Notes: generated by a model from the sequence alone, not told the origin. A stretch of DNA of 64,000 bases from Turritopsis dohrnii (GCA_027922465.2 BQMF02000168.1:62001-126000); one strand, 5' to 3'; positions 1 through 13,723 are shown, counted from the stretch's first letter. Translations and numbers: made by a program.

Positions 1-15
1 AAAGGTGTATTCCTC

Positions 16-925
16 ATGCAAATTAAGAAATAGAAATAGAAAAGAACTTCACATATGCAGCACATGTTTTAAGTTCTGCAAGAAGGGCGTATAAAAAAGG
101 TAGTCGCTTCCTGTTTTTGTGGATAATTGGAAATTAAGTTACCCCTGACGCAAAAAATTAAGCTTTCAATCAGGAACATTCATTCTGCATACTTTCCTCC
201 GAAAAAAATAAGAATGATTCTGTCTTTTGCTCCAGCGACTAACCCGACTAAACTTAGCGAACAAGAGGGTAGTAAAACCATGATTTAACAAGTAAAATAC
301 TCTTATCTCACATGTTTCTGTACCCCCGCAGTGGCGGATTTAGGGTATGTCGCAATAGTCGCAAAGACTAACCTCTTTTTTGCTAAAAAGGGTTTTTTAA
401 TGGTTCAGTAAATCTAAATTATCGAACAAGCTAAACGATTTCCCTCCTGCTATACCTTCTCTTTGCGAAGAAGAAAAGTCCGCGCCGCGAGCGCGAATTT
501 AAAATTGATGTTTTTTGCCAATGTAGCTCCCATTCGGCGCTAGCAAGGAAAGCGCTTCGCAGAAGTAAGTCTTCGATTTCATGAAGTTAGTCTTCGAATT
601 TTATGACGGGGGTATAGAAGCATTTGAGATACCAGTATTTTACTTGTTAAATCATGCTTTTACTACCCCCTTGTTCGCTAAGTTAGTCGGGTTAGTCGCT
701 GGAGTAAAAGACAGAATCACTCTTATTTTTTTCGGAGGAAAGTATGCAGAGTGTTCCTGATTGAAAGCTTAATTTTTTGCGTTAGGGGGTAACTTAATTT
801 CCAATTATCCACAAAAACAGGGAGCGACTACCTTTTTTTAAACCCCCTTCTTGCAGAACTAAAAACATGTGCTGCAAATGTGCTGGTAGCGATGGAAGTT
901 CTTTTCTGTCTTGCAAACATGGCGA
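16..925. repeat. Large inverted repeat (foldback) at the left edge
   Basis: The arms 56-331 and 604-876 are near-identical reverse complements (about 275 bp each), and weaker inverted similarity continues outward to about 16 and 925. The outer junction word is TGCAGCACATG at 56 and its complement ends at 876. The 272-bp loop is a different repeat that recurs at 8.8-9.1 kb. No flanking duplication was found. This could be a foldback transposon or an inverted duplication of local sequence. The right arm overlaps an open exon-like stretch, which favours the second view. Confidence 0.75.
330..611 (+). repeat. Dispersed repeat with CAGTGGCGGATTTAGGG end, copy 1
   Basis: This segment starts CAGTGGCGGATTTAGGG and forms the loop of the flanking inverted repeat. 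It is closely matched in reverse complement by 8832-9117, including the runs after TATGTCGCAATAGTCGC. The conserved end resembles terminal sequences of cut-and-paste elements such as hAT, but only one terminus is recognisable here. The coding potential is nil. Confidence 0.7.
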
Positions 926-1077
926 GTATACCACACATTCTTTTGAAGATGTAAAACTTTTATTTGTGAACGATACCAATGCAAACTTGGCAATACTTTA
1001 TGATGAATTACTGGAGAAGATTCAGAAAGAATGCTTTGAGGTTTCTTTACCTCTTTCCCTTCACGATTATTGTAAGT
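867..1077 (+). CDS. Possible isolated exon, unknown cysteine-rich product
   Basis: An open stretch of about 70 codons begins MCCKCAGSDG and contains a Cys cluster, then a Cys/His pair (SCKHGEY) and an acidic, leucine-rich half. It is preceded by a good acceptor-like sequence (CCCCCTTCTTGCAG, ending at 856) and ends next to GTAAGT (about 1073), so it could be an internal exon. I do not recognise the family. The first codons overlap the inverted-repeat arm. No companion exon is visible in the next 2 kb, so this may be a relic. Confidence 0.25.
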
Positions 1078-1079
1078 AG

Positions 1080-3090
1080 AACATTTGTAGATGAGAATAT
1101 TGTTTGTTGACATTTTTGAAAATTTCTTAAATTCAGATCAAGGCTTTTAAAGACGTTCAGTACCCTGAAATACTTTACTGTTAACTGTTTTCCACACACA
1201 CAACACAATAACAAACAAGTCCACATATTGATAAATAATCTCATGTTGTATGTAAGTGTAAATATTTATAATGTGTTTCATGGTGAAACTTTTGTAGCAC
1301 ATTTTCTTGTGAAAAATAACTAACAGGGTTAAATAGCTTCAGTTCTCAAGAAGCTCTTTACACGAATTAGTAGGTCATTAAAAAATGAACAGTTTCAAAA
1401 ACAATAATGAAGACGAAAGAAACAAATATTTTTTCTTGTATAACTTTATAACTTTACGTGTGCTATTTGGGTTTTTTGTAAAAATATAATTATATTATTA
1501 CACATTGTTATTTCTTATACGTAATAAGCCACTTTTTTGACTGAGCCTCAATTTTCTCAATTTGGCATAATCTGACTAAAACTAGTTAGCCTATCTTTGT
1601 TAATTATTAAATTTGAAAACTTAAATGAAAGTTTGATCTTTGCTGCAACAAAATCTTACCATTATGTTTAATTTAATACATGAGAAATCTGAATTTAGAT
1701 TTTGGCCATTTGAGCGTCATTTTAAAAAGTAGTTAAGATTTGATTTTGCTTATTAGTATCATTTTGTAAAAGGGAAATTTATTTTGATTATTAATTTATC
1801 TATTTGGTTTTACCAAGTAAAAACCGAAAATTTTAAATCAAAAACGAGTATACTTAACAAGTTTATTCGTAAAAACAAACATGCTATCCTGATTAGGGCT
1901 TCTAAAAGCGATTTTTTTTAGAAAATCGGAACTGAATTCGTTTTTTCGTTTTTATGCTATAATGAAAAACATATTTTCGACTTTTCATTTCACATACTCG
2001 GACGTTTGTTTCATTATCTTACGAACTAAAAGCGTTTTCAAGTTGTTTTCACTAGTACGACCTCCTAAGGAATATAGAATGTTGTGGTGTAAGTATCGGG
2101 ACCGAAACTAATTGGCGTCCTCTTAATTATGGTCATAAACATTGTTTACACTTTCTTAATTGTCGGCGACTAATTATCACGCCGAAAAAATAAATCTACC
2201 AATCAAAATCTCTGGTACATAATAATAGCGCACGTGCACAGCTGTGTATTTTTAAGTTTGTAAAAACAATCTTCTATTATGCAGAGATTGAGTGAGAAAA
2301 AAGTTATGTTTCTGTCAAACGAGATTATAAAGATATTTGCTATACTTTTACGGAAACCTTCCAGAAAAAGAAGTTGAAGTATTTTTCTCCAATAGGCAGT
2401 CGGAATATACATTTTATATATAAATATGTTTTTAATGCCATTTATATATGTCAAGGCATATTTACGACAAAGCAGTGATGATCTCTGTTTCATCAGAAAG
2501 CTGACAGCTTATCCGGAGAACAATGTTCATAGTATAAACAATTTATAATAATTTGTAAAATCGTCATGTTCGTTCAAACAGAAATATCATAAGGAATTTC
2601 CACTTCAAAACATACATGTTCATTACGAGAGTCAAGTGTACTTTCGTCAATGTTATTGTCTTCATTTATATCAACATCAATCTCAAAATCTTCAATATGA
2701 CTTTACATATTTGTTTAGTTGATCACGAAAAAGCAATGAATACGAATATTATTCTCGTCAAATCGTAAAACACAAACTTATTTTTCGTTATGCTACCATC
2801 TGAATAATTCTAATAATTTTCATAATTATGCAGAATTGAAAAAAAGACATTAGCTGAAGTCCCACATTCTGAAAAATTAACAATAGATCTCGAGATCTGA
2901 ATTACGACTTTTATTACAGGGAACAATAGACTTCCATATATAGCGCGAAATTTTAAATTTTTAAAATTCAACTTTGTATACGGCCACCAGTAATTACAAC
3001 ACGGATGGTACAAAGGAAATCTCATCGATGTTATTCTATCTCTTTGTATTCCTGCGTAAGCAAGGAATACTTTGAAACCTTTCGTGTTTT
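1080..3090. other. AT-rich stretch without recognisable gene
   Basis: Open frames here are short and lack splice context or recognisable motifs. There is no strong tandem or inverted repeat. I see nothing that can be annotated. Confidence 0.5.
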
Positions 3091-3112
3091 TTTTGTTTTT
3101 TGTTTTTTTTTC

Positions 3113-6100
3113 ACTGTCCAAACCTAGACCAATTTTTGTCGATGGGAAATAGCCACTCAAATCGTTAATCTTCCCAACTTACAGTCTTTTTATGATTTAA
3201 CAGTCTAAACTCACACTATATTCATTGTATACAAGTACTTTGCTTGAAAACACTCTAAAAGTGTAAAATATAAGCTCTACTGAAAGGAATAGTTGACATA
3301 TGGCTAAATCGCAGATGCCAGGTAGAAATGTTGTTTCATGTGAGTCTTATGCAACGTTCTTACGTTTTCCGTAGTTGTTTTAAAAATGGTAGTGAAGAAG
3401 CATGCGTAGATCTGTGAAAGTTTCTTTGTTGAACATATGAATATAGAAGAGGTTGAAGTACGGCTGTAAAACTTAAAAGAATCAAGAACATTTATGATCC
3501 AAACTGATAATCTACATGAAACTAATACTCTTAGTAGTTATTCATGATAAATAAGCAGTTTTTGATGCTTCAAATCAGATATGAACGACTACAAAAACGG
3601 TATGCTTACATCGATTTAAAAAAATGCGTAAGGTTTCTATTAGTCTTTTTCTAAATATAATACAATTTTCTATTTTATGTTCCTAGGTAAGCTATCCTGT
3701 TTTTATAAAGCTCTGGAATCTTGCAGCACAGCTCATCTTCCTCATCAGCTTATACCCATTTTATTAATCAATAGATGACCACTTTTTTAATTGACTAGTC
3801 GAATTTAAAATATTGTATGATTCTATAATTTGTATACTATCAACCTGACGATAAAAAGGAAACACAGTTTTTTTTATTATTTCGCATGGCCAAGTAAAAG
3901 TTTTTATTATGAGGTTCAGGTACAAACAACATAAAGATTTTCATACTGTATAGTTTTAAAAGGAGTATTTTGAAACGTCCACGGAAGAGTGTTCTCTAAT
4001 GGATTTTTAAACTGACGGTGTTCCTTTTTAAGCTTGATCTCCGGCAAAATTTTTCAAAGTCTCTTAACTTTTATGATGCTCTCGGGAATGTAATTAAATG
4101 AATTCGAAGTTTAAGCACAGACTTTTCTTGACGCGAAAAACTTTTCATTACTTAATAAGAGCCAGATGGCGCAAAACGGTAGCAGCAATTTTACTTAAAG
4201 TTATGAAAAGTTACTACAAAGTTCTTTGAGGCTTGTGTTTTTTTATATTTCACTGGTGGAAAACAGGCATAAACGATAAATTTGTTAAAATTGTTAGTTA
4301 GTGTAAAAAGGGTCTAATCATAAACCAACAGAAATTAATTTATTAAAGACAAAAGAATTATACATGCGTGATATGAGCTGTATATGATTTTTTTATAAGA
4401 AAATTTTTTGTAAGACTATGTGTAGAAAAAAAACACGCGTTTCGAAAAAAAAATATGTTTTTAATTATAATTTCATGAAACCAAAAATGAATTCAAACAA
4501 ATAACTGCCTTTTCGAACTAGATCTTTGAAAGCCTTAATACAGAAACATATAGTGTATAGTTAGCTAACAACTGAGGTAATATGAAATTTTGAACTGATA
4601 AGCTTTACCGTCAAGAAAAGCAAAATATCAAGTATTTTCAGTTAGCGTAATGAACTAAAAGTCCAATTTTTATGTAGGGCTATTTGATAACAATTCATTC
4701 TTTCATGGATTAAGCTACAAAATATCAGATTATGTACCTTTGAAACAAAACGCAATCTACTTTTAAATGTTTGTTACAGAAAAGCTTCCAAAATTCGAAG
4801 GCTGTGTTCCTTCATTAGAACTTACATTGCGTTATTAGTAGAGTCTCGCAGACTCTAAATCACAGACTAATTGCCATTTCGGCCGGAGTAGGAAGAGTAG
4901 TAGTAGGAGTAGGAGTCCGCGGGTGTTTTAACACGGTATTCGCTATCGCTACTACCGTAATTACTTCTTGAAGATTCTTTAGGGAATACAACTTTGAATT
5001 AAAATCTTTTTCAAAAAATCTCTAAATTGAAGCAAGACTGAAGTTTTATATGAGACAACAAAGTTTAATTGTTATCGTTGTTAAAAGGTAAAATGTAAAA
5101 TACCGCAACATCATTCTGCATTATGCATATCTTTTTAAAGCGTGAACTAACATTCATTTCTTTCTGAAAAGGCTCCAGAAAGTCTTCCAGTCATCTGCAG
5201 TAATACTTCTGCCCGGTAGGGCATCTTGTTTTGTTTTGTTTTTTTTTTACTGTCCAAACCTAGACCAATTTTTGTCGATGGGAAATAGCCACTCAAATCA
5301 TTAATGTTCCCAACTTACAGTCTTTTTATGATTTAACAGTCTAAACTCACACTATATTCATTGTATACAAGTACTTTGCTTGAAAAGACCCTAAAAGTTT
5401 AAAATATAAGCTCTACTGAAAGGAATAGTTGACATATGGCTAAATCGCAGATGCCAGGTAGAAATGTTGTTTCACGTGAGTCTTACGCAACGTTCTAACG
5501 TTTTCCGTAGTTCTTTTAATAATGGATGCGAAGAAGCACGCGTAGATCTGAGAAAAATCCTTGGTTGAGTATATGGATATAGAAGAGGTTATACGGCTGT
5601 CAAACTTAAAAGAATCAAGAACATTTATGATCCAAACTGATAATCTACATGAAACTAATACTCTTAGTAGTTATTCGTGATAAATAAGCAGTTTTTGATG
5701 CTTCAAATCAGATAAGAACGACTACAAAAACGGTATGCTTACATCGATTTAAAAAAATGCGTAAGGTTTCCATTAGTCTTTTTCAAAATATAATACAATT
5801 TTCTATTTCATGTTCCTAGGTAAGCTATCCCGTTTTTATAAAGCTCTGGAATCTTGAAGCACAGCTCATGTGCCTCAGCATCTTATACCCATTTTATTAA
5901 TCAATAGATGACCACTTTTTTAATTGACTAGTCGAATTTAAAATATTGTATGATTCTAAAATTTGTATACTATCAAGCTGGCGATAAAAAGGAAACACAG
6001 ATATTTATGATATTTTGCAAGGCCAAGTAACAGTTTTTATTATGAAGTTCAGGTACAAAGAACATAAGGATTTTCATACTGTATAGTTTTAAAACAAGTA

Positions 6101-7906
6101 TTTTGAAACGTCCACGGAAGAGTGTTCTCTATTGCATTTTTAAACTGACGGTGTTCCTTTTTAAGCTTGATCTCCGGCAAAATTTTTCAAAGTCTCTTAA
6201 CTTTTATGATGCTCTCGGGAATGTAATTAAATGAATTCGAAGTTATAACTTCTTAAGCACAGACTTTTCTTGACGCGACAAACTTTTTATTACTTAATTA
6301 CTTCTTGAAGATTCTTTAGGGAATACAACTTTGAATTAAAATCTTTTCCAAAAAATCTCTAAATTGAAGCAAGAATGAAGTTTTATATGAGACAACAAAG
6401 TTTAATTTTTATCGTTGTTAAAAGGTAAAATGTAAAATACCGCAACATCATTCTGCATTATGCATATCTTTTTAAAGCGTGAACTAACATTCATTTCTTT
6501 CTGAAAAGGCTCCAAAAAGTCTTCCAGTCATCTGCAGTAATACTTCTGCCCGGTAGGGCATCTTGTTTTGTTTTGTTTTTTTTTTACTGTCCAAACCTAG
6601 ACCAATTTTTGTCGATGGGAAATAGCCACTCAAATCATTAATGTTCCCAACTTACATTCTTTTTATGATTTAACAGTCTAAACTCACACTATATTCATTG
6701 TATACAAGTACTTTGCTTGAAAAGACTCTAAAAGTGTAAAATATAAGCTCTACTGAAAGGAATAGTTGACATATGGCTAAATCGCAGATGCCAGGTAGAA
6801 ATGTTGTTTCACGTGAGTCTTACGCAACGTTCTTACGTTTTCCGTAGTTGTTTTAATAATGGATGCGAAGAAGCACGCGTAGATCTGAGAAAATTCCTTG
6901 GTTGAGTATATGGATATAGAAGAGGTTATACGGCTGTCAAACTTAAAAGAATCAAGAACATTTATGATCCAAACTGATAATCTACGTGAAACTAATACTC
7001 TTAGTAGTTATTCGTGATAAATAAGCAGTTTTTGATGCTTCAAATCAGATATGAACGACTACAAAAACGCTATGCTTACATCGATTTAAAAAAATGCCTT
7101 AGGTTTCTATTAGTCTTTTTCTAAATATAATACAATTTTCTATTTCATGTTCCTAGGTAAGCTATCCTGTTTTTAAAGCTCTGGAATCCTGAAGCACAGG
7201 TCATCTTCCTCATCAGCTTATACCCATTTTATTAATCAATAGATGACCACTTTTTTTATTGACTAGTCGAATTTAAAATATTGTATGATTCTATAATTTG
7301 TATACTATCAACCTGACGATAAAAAGGAAACACAGTTTTTTTTATTATTTCGCATGGCCAAGTAAAAGTTTTTATTATGAGGTTCAGGTACAAACAACAT
7401 AAAGATTTTCATACTGTATAGTTTTAAAAGGAGTATTTTGAAACGTCCACGGAAGAGTGTTCTCTAATAGATTTTTAAACTGACGGTGTTCCTTTTTAAG
7501 CTTGATCTCCGGCAAAATTTTTCAAAGTCTCTTAACATTTATGATGCTCTCGGGAATGTAATTAAATGAATTCGAAGTTATTACTTCTTAAACACAGACT
7601 TTTCTTGACGCGGCAAACTTTTTATTACTAAATGACTTCTTGAAGATTCTTTTGGGAATACAACTTTGAATTAAAATCTTTTTTAAAAAATCTCTAAATT
7701 GAAGCAAGACTGAAGTTTTATATGAGACAACAAAGTTTAATTGTTATCGTTTTTAAAAGGTAAAATGTGAAATACTGCAAACATCATTCTGCATTATGCA
7801 TATCGTTTTAAAGCGTGAACTAACATTCATTTCTTTCTGAAAAGCCTTCAGAAAGTCTTCCAGTCATCTGCAGGAATACTTCTGCCCGGTAGGGCATCTT
7901 GTTTTG
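3113..7906 (+). repeat. Three direct tandem copies of a ~1.33 kb unit
   Basis: The anchor ACTGTCCAAACCTAGACC recurs at 3113, 5249 and 6586. Each copy ends with CCCGGTAGGGCATCTTGTTTTG (split across lines, last occurrence about 7885-7906). The copies are near-identical over their length, with scattered substitutions. Copy 1 is longer (about 2.14 kb) because it has about 804 extra bases near 4156-4959. All frames are closed, so this is a non-coding segmental tandem or satellite-like array, probably recent. No LTR or TIR character was recognised. Confidence 0.85.
4156..4959. other. ~804-bp segment present only in tandem copy 1
   Basis: Copies 2 and 3 run directly from ..ATTACTTAA to TTACTTCTTGAAG, whereas copy 1 has about 804 bases between these points. 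The borders carry TAA on both sides, which could be a 3-bp target duplication, but no terminal inverted repeat is evident. The right part contains a (GTAGGA)-like purine tract (4890-4918) and the hairpin GAGTCT-CGC-AGACTC at 4841-4855. It is either an insertion in copy 1 or a segment deleted before the later duplications. Confidence 0.55.
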
Positions 7907-8240
7907 TATTTCTATGGTGTAATCAATATCACTATATTAATTGGGGAGAATATTACAATCGTCGAATATCTGGTGTACTTGAAACAATGGAACTGTGGAA
8001 CCAAAGACAAGAGTAACGAATGTCAATATGAAGTGTTGGGTATTTCCAGTCATATGTGGTTAAAAACTAATGCTATCAGGAAACACTGATTCAAAGATAT
8101 CTTCAGTGATTATTCATTTAAAGAACATCTGACCCATTTTTTAAATTGAATTTTGTCAATGAACGTATAAAGTTGCAACATAAATCTGAATGTTATCATT
8201 ATCTCTGAGTCAATGTATATACTGGAACATTTCTTGTTGG
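7907..8240 (+). repeat. Old dispersed repeat, related to 43.43-43.70 kb
   Basis: This stretch aligns at low identity with 43435-43700 in the same orientation. Shared words include AACAATGGAAC, GAACCAAAGACA, AACATCTGACCCATT-like and TGCAACATAAA. The 61-codon frame inside (7904-8089) is not kept in the second copy, so it is treated as non-coding. Confidence 0.45.
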
Positions 8241-8831
8241 TTTAACTGACTAGTGATTCTTTATGGTTTTGAAAAAACCTTTTTATTCAGGCTACTTTTA
8301 CTACTCAATTTTTTAGTGTTAAGGAAATATTTTCATGTTGGTTGTAGCCTGTTATTACGGTTTGGTAAAACTTTGACATTTGAAAAATGTTGAATAGGTC
8401 TATTTATTATTGCAATTAAGTACATTGTATTGATAGAATTTATTGAAAGAAAATTAACAAAAGTATCAGATACTCTTTCGGTCTATCATGCATGCTCATT
8501 TACGCACTGTTTACGAATTCAACTCACTCTCGCTCGAATTTTGTTGAATGAAAATCCGGATTTCACGCAACCCTTAGTTGGCAAACTGAACCATTGTAGT
8601 TATTTTGTCCTTTCCTGCCCCCACTGCGTTCTTGTAGGAAGAAACAGATCTGACAAACGTATCAAAATTGAGGTGAAATGCTTCCCTAGAACCTTTGAAA
8701 AGCGTAATTTTTCGTGGCTTCGCCCCGGCCCCAATTGGGGGGTTCACAGCACCCCCCAACACCCCCAGCTGAATTTAAACATACCTCTTTTAAACATACC
8801 TCTTTTAAATCCTGCATCGGCCCCTGCCCCG

Positions 8832-9117
8832 TCATAAAATTTAAAGACTAACTTCATGATGAAATCGAAGACTTACTTCTGCGAAGCACTTTCTTTGCTT
8901 TTTTTTTTTTTTTTTGGGAGCTACATTGGCAAAAACCATGAATTTTAAATTCGTGCTCGCGGACTTTTCTTCTTCGCAAACAGAAGGTAGTTAGCAGGAG
9001 GGAAATCGTTTAGCTTGTTCGATAATTTAGAATTACTGAACCATTAAAAAACCCTTTTTAGCAAAAAAGAGGTTAGTCTTTGCGACTATTGCGACATACC
9101 CTAAATCCGCCACTGAA
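8832..9117 (-). repeat. Dispersed repeat with CCGCCACTG end, copy 2
   Basis: This is the reverse complement of 330-611, ending CCTAAATCCGCCACTG at 9117. It differs from copy 1 mainly by a poly(T) expansion (8901-8917) and small indels. The shared block stops at the TTATGACGGGG word, beyond which the copies diverge. Confidence 0.7.
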
Positions 9118-9147
9118 ATTCTTTTTCAATATTATTGAAAAAGAATT
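9117..9147. repeat. Perfect 14-bp hairpin, 3-nt loop
   Basis: AATTCTTTTTCAAT (9117-9130), ATT loop, ATTGAAAAAGAATT (9134-9147). It abuts the outer end of the 8.8-9.1 kb repeat. It could be a duplicated insertion scar or a small cruciform. Confidence 0.7.
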
Positions 9148-9149
9148 CT

Positions 9150-12100
9150 TTTTGTTATGAATTCTTGTAAGATCATGCCAGGATTTTAACCAGGGAATTT
9201 GTAACATGTGGCATATGTTGAGTGAAATTTTTATAACCAAATTATGTAACTTATGATCTTGAATCCGTTATGGCACACGATTTGGTTTTAAGTAAACGCT
9301 GTATTGTTGTTAATCTCTAAGTGTAAATTTTACCTTTGTCCTCCTTATGTGTTTTACAGTGTTTATATCTTTATGTATTATACTGGCTTAAGATATAGAA
9401 TTTTTAAGTCATTGTATATACTTATTATGAAAATCCTACAAAGTGTCATGTACTGTAAAGTAAAATTAGATTACATTTTTATTCTTTTTATGTGCACATT
9501 TCTTAGACCCACACATTGAACAATTTTTTTTGCTTCGAAAACATTGTTTTCTGAAGCCACTAAATTCTAACATAAGGAATCTGAGTGAAAGGAAATTATA
9601 TGAATTCATTGATTTTATGATATTTAAATAATGGAAATATAAGTCAATCTGTGATCAACAAAAGTTTCAACAGATATTTGTGATTTCTGTTGTATTGTTG
9701 ATAATATTCGTAAATCATATTGTAAAAAATTTCATGTTTTCCCCCCAGAAATGTTTGAAGATGCTCAACCTCATATCTCTAAATATGCTCTTAAATTTTA
9801 GCACATGTGTGAGCCTACATTTAAAGTTCTTCAGAAACTAAAAAAGACTGTCGTAATTCATTATTCTGTTAGGGTTTTTTCAGGTTAGGATATTTTCAGC
9901 CAATAGAATTTGTTAATTCAGTAGCGTTCGCCAGGGTCTTCTTTGCCGCTATCCGTATATCGAAAAGGCAAGAGACCACCCTGGGTTCGAGGTTGATCCT
10001 AGGGTCACACTACTCCACAAGACGTTGAACAGCTTCCAATTTAATTGCTTCTGAACTATTGAAAAAATATGACAATATTATTTGACAATAATATTTTCAA
10101 ATTCTGAATTATTTCAAATCAATGATTTAGAAATGTGATTCTAAATGGGGTCTCCAAAGGATGGCATATTTTTTAATGAAATACATTTCCTACCAAACTA
10201 TCATTCCAGTTTTCTAACTGGTGACATTTTTAGACCTAAAAAACTAAATTTCTGCATTTCGAAATTTACAATTTCGTCCACTTAAAAAAACACTGACTTA
10301 AACCCTTTAACATATCCCTGCTTAAACATTCACAGTTAAAACGCAATTATGAAAAATGACAACACTTTGGGTATTTATCGGATTTATCTTGATCACAGAA
10401 CTCTTCATGGTGCTATGGATTAGATACATGCGTCGTGAACATCTTGTCAATTTGCACAATTGAAAAAAAAAAGGATATACAGAAGTTAAAAGGAAACAAC
10501 GCTTCTTTTTGGGTTCGGTAGCGGTTACCATAGTAATAAAATTTCAATCAATGCACATAATATCATGTTCTCGATATGCATGATTCATTATGCATAATTC
10601 AACACTGTAAACTTATGATATACCTATCAATCTATTATATGATAGCAGATCTCTCACGTATGAAAATCAAGCATCTAGTATGTCCTGTGCAATAGCAAAT
10701 GCACAAGTAGCATAGAAAACAATTAAAAATCATTGCATAACTGTGTTTATCCTCAACAGCCTGGCTACAGAATCATAATATTGAAAATTTGCACACATTG
10801 CACGTGTTGTTATCATGGCAATATTTAGGTGAGGTCGAAACTGTTCACGCATACAAATTATTACTTCCTCAAGTATAAATTGTATGATTTCCTATGTATG
10901 GCTAGTAGATATCCTATGTGTGTGTGCGTGTTTTGTGAGAGATGTTATCAGTGCTTTGCCGTCAACATATAATAGTACTTCAGGGAGTCTCTTATTCTAT
11001 TGTGACGTCAACACAAAGTGTTTAAAAAAGATTGATTAAAAGCGAGAAATCATGCTCACACACTTCATAGCAGAATTATTAAGTACATTTGTCGCTTCCT
11101 TTCAAATCGATAACCTCAGCATATCAACTTATTTTCATTTCAGGAAATCTCTAAAACAGTTCTCGAAGTATTTTTACGAGAAGAAAACAACAAGGATTAA
11201 ATCATTTCTTTGCTAATTCATGTTTACTTACACATCATAATTGTCACTGATCTGACATCAACGATGTAACATCCGCATGTGGTTTACCAGTAATGACGGA
11301 ATTAAAATGACTTAAAATTTTCTTCCCTGAGCACATGGAGCATTCTTTGGTACAAAAGTAAACAAAATAATATAGTACAGAATTAGATGCTTGGTTACCA
11401 ATTTCTACGATCAATTGAAATCCTGTAGTTCAAACACTGTGATCTCAGTTACATGTAGGACCGGTGTACTCAGCTCAGAACAACAAGTTGCATTTGGAAT
11501 GTCTGTTTACGGGGGAATCGATATACAGCAAAAGTGCTTACGGATCCGCCATAATGATATAACAATTTGACCCCTTATTTGGATCCAGTTAACATAAAAT
11601 CACAACAAATATCTTCGTTGTGAATGTGTACTACGATGTATACTATACAAGAGACATGACTGTTTGTAGCAGCTACTTGTTATCGATAAGAACTTTGAAA
11701 AGTACTTTACAACTGATAGCTTAACGATGTCAAATTCAGTAATCTTATTTTTCAGGAAGAATCAGGACATTAAGTTTTAACAATCTTCGCATACTTGTAA
11801 ATCCTTATGTGCAGAAACCTTGCAATATCGAAGTGAGGTCCAGAATTCACAAAAACATCCGCTAACAGGACATTCTATAACGCGTGTGGCAATGTTATCT
11901 ACGCTAGCAGGAGAAGTTGTCATGTACATTTACATTTATCTTGTGATCAAAAAATTAATGATAATGTGTCGTCAACAGGCGATATAGGAAATTAAAACCA
12001 AAATGAAAGATACAGAAGTATGAGAAACGTGGAAGAAGAATGAAAAGAGTGTCCATCCTCAATTTAAGTTTCTTGAGAGTTTGGCGCTCAAAAACAATCT

Positions 12101-13700
12101 CGTATAAATTACAATTCAATTATGTGGCAATTATTATGGTTTTTGTAGATCAATAAAATGAATGGTTGCTTTCCTGTAGCATATAAATTACCTGTTTATA
12201 CAAGATGTTTTAAATTAACCGTTGTTACAATGAATGTCATTTAGTTAAACCATAGATTGACCACAACCTAACCACAACCATCTAAAAAATTACAAGACTT
12301 TAAATCATGCATTCGCATTAATTTCTGTAAATGAAGATAAGATCAGATTGGAAAATATTTGCAAAAGAATTCAAATTCTAAAAAAAGAAATTAAGTATAA
12401 CTTCTCTTCTGTGGATCTACATACACACCATTTCTAAACGATAAAAAGGTGACAAGGAGGTGTCGCCAGCCCTGTTGAGAGGTTCCTACCTTCATTGAAA
12501 CTTCTCGATCTCTATGATAGAAGAACAAAACAAAAGCAACTATGAAATGTCAGTAGAAAATATAAATGTGGAAATGATCCAATATTGAAAACATTATCTG
12601 TTTATTCAAAATCTGTCAGTAACCACTTTTCATACTAATTAAAAGTATAACTGTGTACAGAGACATGCCAAGTCATTATGTTCAATATAGTTTCCTTCTT
12701 GTCTTTGAGTTGTCCTTCCTCTAGCAAGACTTCATTTGGAGCCATTTTATTTATTTGCGTTGTTGGCGATATCAGCAACTTATGTTGCGCAAGTTAAAGA
12801 TGTGCTTTCTTCATACAATCTTACGATTTCAAGATCAAAATTTTATTATTATCAGCATTTATTAAAAGACCTACTTCTCGATTCCCAAACTGTTTAAATA
12901 ATTTCCAAATTAAAATGAAAGTGTCAAGCATGGTATGTTGCCAGTTAAGTTGCCAGGAATTTTTTGCTGTCAGGCCATCATTAATATAGGAGAAACCCTG
13001 AATTTGTAATATGTCTGCAACTATAATGTAATATTGTTGGTTAAAACACTGTTGATTATGTTACGAAATTACTTCGTCATAGATGTAATCTCTTAAAATT
13101 AATATTTTTGAAATGTTGAGATTATGTAATTAATGATGTCAGAACTGCCCATTGGAAGTTGGCCCATGTAATCCCAATGGCAAACGAGATTATTCGGAAA
13201 GAAAGCCCTTACTATTTTTACTTTTGGCGGAGAATGTTTTGATGGATTACTCCAAAACCTTATTGAGAAATTACTCATAAAGAGGGCGACAGTAAGACGT
13301 TCTTGTGTCCACGTATGCGACATACTCAATCTACAATTTGGACAGGTTGATGTATCATATATCATGACCAAAAAAATGATAGTTTATGCTTCTATGTTTA
13401 ATGTCATAAACGTGACATGCCACCTATACTTTTATCGTTGATTACTTGTACCATTTTCCATTTCATCGGATGTTATCAAATTGCTACACGATTTTAACAA
13501 GATTAGTTTTTATTGACTAAATCATATATGCTTGCAAGAAAATTTGTATTAATTACTGATTGTTATACAATAACGCCTATAGAAATGCATCTTCAGTTAT
13601 TATTGTGATTTCAATAGAAAATCCATCAGATTTAATACCTGTTAAACTGAAACAACATCGAAATTACACAATGCATAGGATGTTGTTGCTGTCTCTTGTA
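9150..13700. other. 4.5 kb without recognisable genes
   Basis: Only short non-conserved frames are present. One notable patch at 9930-10015 contains ACCACCCTGGGTTCGAGGTT, which loosely resembles a pol III B box, without a convincing A box. Another patch at 13130-13370 is open in more than one frame. Neither supports a gene call. Confidence 0.5.
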
Positions 13701-13715
13701 ACGGTTGTTAACCCT

Positions 13716-13723
13716 TGACGTCA
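13716..13723. promoter_or_regulatory. Full CRE-type palindrome TGACGTCA
   Basis: A perfect CREB/ATF consensus lies 226 bp upstream of the ankyrin ATG at 13949, so it could be a promoter element of that gene. The same word is frequent in the Helitron repeats elsewhere in the window, so chance or repeat origin is possible. Confidence 0.3.

Noticed and set aside
3113..7906. Considered as LTRs of a retrotransposon
   Set aside because: Units are directly adjacent with no internal coding region, primer-binding site or TG..CA ends.
8430..8837. 135-codon plus-strand frame
   Set aside because: It has low complexity at its end, overlaps repeat sequence, and has no splice context or recognised motif.
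9930..10015. Possible pol III B box suggesting a second SINE
   Set aside because: No A box at the right spacing, no tail and no second copy in the window.
13099..13371. 90-codon minus-strand frame with CPNC
   Set aside because: The opposite strand is also open in this patch and nothing is recognisable. Too weak to call.
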